A model generated the notes under the pieces. That model saw nothing but the letters and a program-made list of their open reading frames with translations, was not told the origin of the DNA and ran no database searches. DNA of 5,986 nucleotides, taken from positions 1 through 5,986 of the forward strand of contig JAJNDJ010000058.1 of NCBI GenBank assembly GCA_021156345.1, read 5' to 3'. The DNA is from Rubrobacteraceae bacterium (GTDB taxonomy: Bacteria; Actinomycetota; Rubrobacteria; Rubrobacterales; Rubrobacteraceae). Shown one piece after another: positions 5,922-5,986 of the stretch. Positions within the stretch are counted from its first letter, which is position 1; the number at the start of each line of letters is the position of its first letter. Made by a program: the position numbers and the translations under genes.

Positions 5922-5946
5922 GGCGCGCCGCCTGCGGCGGCGCGCC
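5922..5946 (+). repeat. Perfect 11-bp GC palindrome entering the tRNA 5' end
   Basis: GGCGCGCCGCC (5922-5932) and GGCGGCGCGCC (5936-5946) are exact reverse complements around a TGC loop. The right arm covers tRNA bases 1-3. The left arm sequence also occurs at 5662-5672 near the end of the NYN gene. No T-run follows, so a standard Rho-independent terminator is unlikely. In RNA it would be a very stable stem directly at the RNase P cleavage site. Confidence 0.8.
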
Positions 5947-5986
5947 CGGGTAGCTCAGAGGTAGAGCAGCCGCCTTGTAAGCGGCC
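5944..5986 (+). tRNA. tRNA-Thr (anticodon TGT), 5' 43 bases only
   Basis: The cloverleaf reads as follows: acceptor 5' strand GCCCGGG (5944-5950), TA at positions 8-9, D-stem GCTC/GAGC (5953-5956 and 5964-5967) with loop AGAGGTA, A26, and anticodon stem GCCGC/GCGGC (5969-5973 and 5981-5985). The loop CTTGTAA (5974-5980) gives anticodon TGT at 5976-5978, which reads ACA threonine codons. All visible stem pairs are Watson-Crick. The variable region, T-arm and 3' acceptor strand lie beyond the window end. In related gene orders a tRNA here often precedes rpmG, secE and nusG; that cannot be seen here. Confidence 0.93.

Noticed and set aside
5814..5946. Rho-independent terminator
   Set aside because: Several stable stems exist, but none is followed by a T-run, and the region lies between a likely promoter and its tRNA.

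Overview
The window is a high-GC bacterial chromosome segment carrying one tightly packed plus-strand operon, followed by a repeat-rich intergenic region and the start of a tRNA gene. The gene content and order (disA, ispD, ispF, gltX, cysS, rlmB, yacP-like NYN nuclease, then tRNA-Thr) resemble the disA-to-yacP cluster of Bacillus subtilis, but yacL, cysE and mrnC are absent. High GC, many AGG arginine codons and GTG/TTG starts suggest a deep-branching actinobacterium, most likely Rubrobacter-like. That is an inference from gene order and codon style, not from a database match.

Positions 1-5687 are almost fully coding. The 3' part of disA (c-di-AMP synthase) is followed by ispD and ispF (two steps of the MEP isoprenoid pathway), gltX and cysS (glutamyl- and cysteinyl-tRNA synthetases), rlmB (SpoU-family 23S rRNA 2'-O-methyltransferase) and a NYN-domain ribonuclease of the YacP/Rae1 family. 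Successive genes overlap by 1 to 10 bases or abut with no gap; the only possible spacer is at disA/ispD, where the ispD start is unclear. Translational coupling is therefore likely along the transcript. The operon promoter lies upstream of the window.

Positions 5688-5943 hold no gene. They contain a family of roughly 31-base repeats: one inverted copy at the end of the NYN gene, then four head-to-tail copies running to the tRNA. Each copy has conserved flanks and a variable core that folds into a small hairpin. The four direct copies have C-GNA-G loops, and the stem sequences differ between copies while staying complementary. A probable extended -10 promoter sits between the inverted copy and the direct array. 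It would transcribe the array as the leader of tRNA-Thr(UGU), whose first 43 bases close the window. A perfect 11-bp GC palindrome abuts the tRNA and takes in its first three bases.

The genes are housekeeping. The points worth a second look are the covarying hairpin array, the palindrome entering the tRNA, a GltX lacking the usual cysteine-containing insertion, an ispD without a convincing canonical start, and cysS and rlmB separated by a single in-frame stop codon.
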